From Eubacteriales bacterium (GTDB lineage: Bacteria > Bacillota_A > Clostridia > Lachnospirales > Lachnospiraceae), in assembly GCA_030527765.1 (NCBI GenBank), contig JAUNAE010000251.1:1-5589 (forward strand): a stretch of DNA of 5,589 bases, written 5' to 3'. Under the pieces are notes generated by a model, which was given only the letters and a program-made list of their open reading frames with translations, was not told where the DNA came from and did no database searches. The translations under genes and the position numbers were made by a program. This document shows positions 4,601 to 5,589 of this stretch, one piece after another. The stretch's first letter is position 1; every line of letters starts with the position of its first letter.

Positions 4601-5589
4601 ATGATTATTATAGGGGAGAAGTTAAACGGTTCGATTCCGGCAGTTGCAAGAGCGATTGCGGAGCGTGACGAGGACTTTATCAAAGAACGTGCACGTATGC
4701 AGGCGGAATGCGGTGCTACGTTTCTTGACGTGTGTGCATCTGTTGAAGAGAAAGTGGAGACAGAAACACTGAAGTGGATGATTGATCTTGTGCAGGAAGT
4801 AACGGACGTACCGATTTGCGTGGACAGCCCAAGTGCAAAGGTATGTATCAGTGCCATTCCATTCTGCAAAAGACAAGGTCTGATCAATTCTGTTTCACTG
4901 GAAGGAAATAAGATTGACGTTGTATTTTCGGAAATCGCAGATACAGACTGGGAGTGTGTAGCACTGCTTTGTGATAATGACGGAATTCCAACTACCGTAG
5001 AGAAACGTATGGAAGTATTCCACGGAATTATGGCGAAAGCAAAGCAGTACGGCATTGCACCGAACAGACTGCATATCGATCCGTTGGTTGTCACACTGGC
5101 GACGGATCAGACCGCACTTCTTGTATTTATGGAATGCTGCCGTCAGATCAAAGAAGAATATCCGGAGATCCATATTACAAGTGGACTCAGCAATATTTCC
5201 TATGGCCTTCCGGTTCGAAAAAATGTGAATTATGCGTTTATGGCTCTGGCAATGAGTACCGGGATGGACAGCGCAATTGTGGACCCGACGAACCAGCAGA
5301 TGATGGGAATTGTTTATGCGACAGAAGCGCTCATGAATAAGGATGAATTCTGTCTGAACTATATTAAGCATGCCGGAAAACAGAAAGAAGAAGCTGCACA
5401 GAAGCCGGCTGCAAAGACTGCCGCAAATACAGCAGAATCAAAAATGCAGATGGTTTCGGATGCGGTGCAGAATGGTGATCGCAAGAACGTCGGCGGATAT
5501 GTAAAAGAAGCTTTAGAGGCCGGATGCAAGGCGATTGATATTTTGAATATTGGAATGATCGGGGCAATGGATATTGTCGGCGATAATTT
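4601..5589 (+). CDS. Pterin-dependent methyltransferase fused to corrinoid-binding domain (partial, runs off window)
   Basis: The first 329 codons are present with no stop. Residues 1-258 form a DHPS-like pterin-binding barrel of the methyltetrahydrofolate:corrinoid methyltransferase type (AcsE/MtgA-like). Landmarks are IIIGEKLNGS (2-11), FLDV with Asp43, CVDSPS with Asp75, INSVSLEGNK with Asn96, IDPLVV with Asp160 and GLSNIS with Asn198. It should move a methyl group between 5-methyltetrahydrofolate and cobalt of a corrinoid in the cytoplasm. An Ala/Lys/Gln-rich linker covers about 259-281. Residues 282-329 resemble the helical cap of corrinoid proteins (VQNGDRKNVGGYVKEALEAG, then DILNIGMIGAMDIVG), so a cobalamin Rossmann domain with a DxHxxG motif is expected beyond the window. 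No homocysteine domain precedes it. The start is chosen by AGGAGGG (4586-4592) and by family alignment; in-frame ATGs at 4538 and 4553 lack such support. It may be a split methionine-synthase part or a demethylation component. Confidence 0.92.
   Translation, partial: MIIIGEKLNGSIPAVARAIAERDEDFIKERARMQAECGATFLDVCASVEEKVETETLKWMIDLVQEVTDVPICVDSPSAKVCISAIPFCKRQGLINSVSLEGNKIDVVFSEIADTDWECVALLCDNDGIPTTVEKRMEVFHGIMAKAKQYGIAPNRLHIDPLVVTLATDQTALLVFMECCRQIKEEYPEIHITSGLSNISYGLPVRKNVNYAFMALAMSTGMDSAIVDPTNQQMMGIVYATEALMNKDEFCLNYIKHAGKQKEEAAQKPAAKTAANTAESKMQMVSDAVQNGDRKNVGGYVKEALEAGCKAIDILNIGMIGAMDIVGDN

Noticed and set aside
4414..5094. Minus-strand open frame of 226 codons
   Set aside because: It is antisense to the methyltransferase gene, which shows ordered family motifs. 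The Ser/Thr/Ile-rich product is typical of a shadow frame.

Overview
The window looks like chromosomal DNA from a low-GC, anaerobic Gram-positive bacterium of the Clostridia, most likely a gut Lachnospiraceae relative. This is inferred from strong AGGAGG-type ribosome binding sites, near-consensus sigma-A promoters, a MepA-like MATE pump, an anaerobe-type corrinoid/pterin methyltransferase and the style of the proteins. The genus cannot be read from the sequence. No rRNA, tRNA, CRISPR array, transposase or phage gene was found.

Layout: (1) 1-514 is a gene-free, structured region. It holds an inverted-repeat cluster, the first copy of a dispersed hairpin repeat, a clear sigma-A promoter (331-359) and a purine-rich 15-nt tandem repeat in the leader of the first gene. 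(2) 515-925 encodes a small flavodoxin and 1001-1543 a Cys-type glutathione peroxidase-family protein. They lie on the same strand, are separated by a second copy of the repeat, and probably form a redox or peroxide-defence unit. (3) 1544-1787 is a regulatory gap with a DNA dyad, an extended -10, a strong terminator-like hairpin and a second small hairpin with a T-run. (4) 1788-3167 encodes a MATE efflux transporter ending in a long, apparently bidirectional terminator (3232-3281). (5) 3350-4222, on the minus strand and convergent with the pump, encodes an AraC-family regulator with a cupin sensor domain and a foldable 5' leader. (6) 4223-4600 is the divergent gap with the third repeat copy and a promoter for the last gene. 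(7) 4601 to the window end is the start of a fusion protein: a methyltetrahydrofolate:corrinoid methyltransferase-type pterin domain, an Ala/Lys-rich linker and the start of a corrinoid-binding cap domain.

How they work together: the flavodoxin and peroxidase are a plausible electron-carrier and peroxide-removal pair. The MATE pump and the AraC regulator converge, so their adjacency alone does not show that one controls the other. AraC is divergent from the one-carbon methyltransferase and could regulate it, but this is inference. The most unusual items are the three-copy hairpin repeat, one copy of which differs by a clean microhomology deletion; the 15-nt tandem repeat in a 5' leader; and the pterin-methyltransferase/corrinoid fusion that lacks a homocysteine domain.
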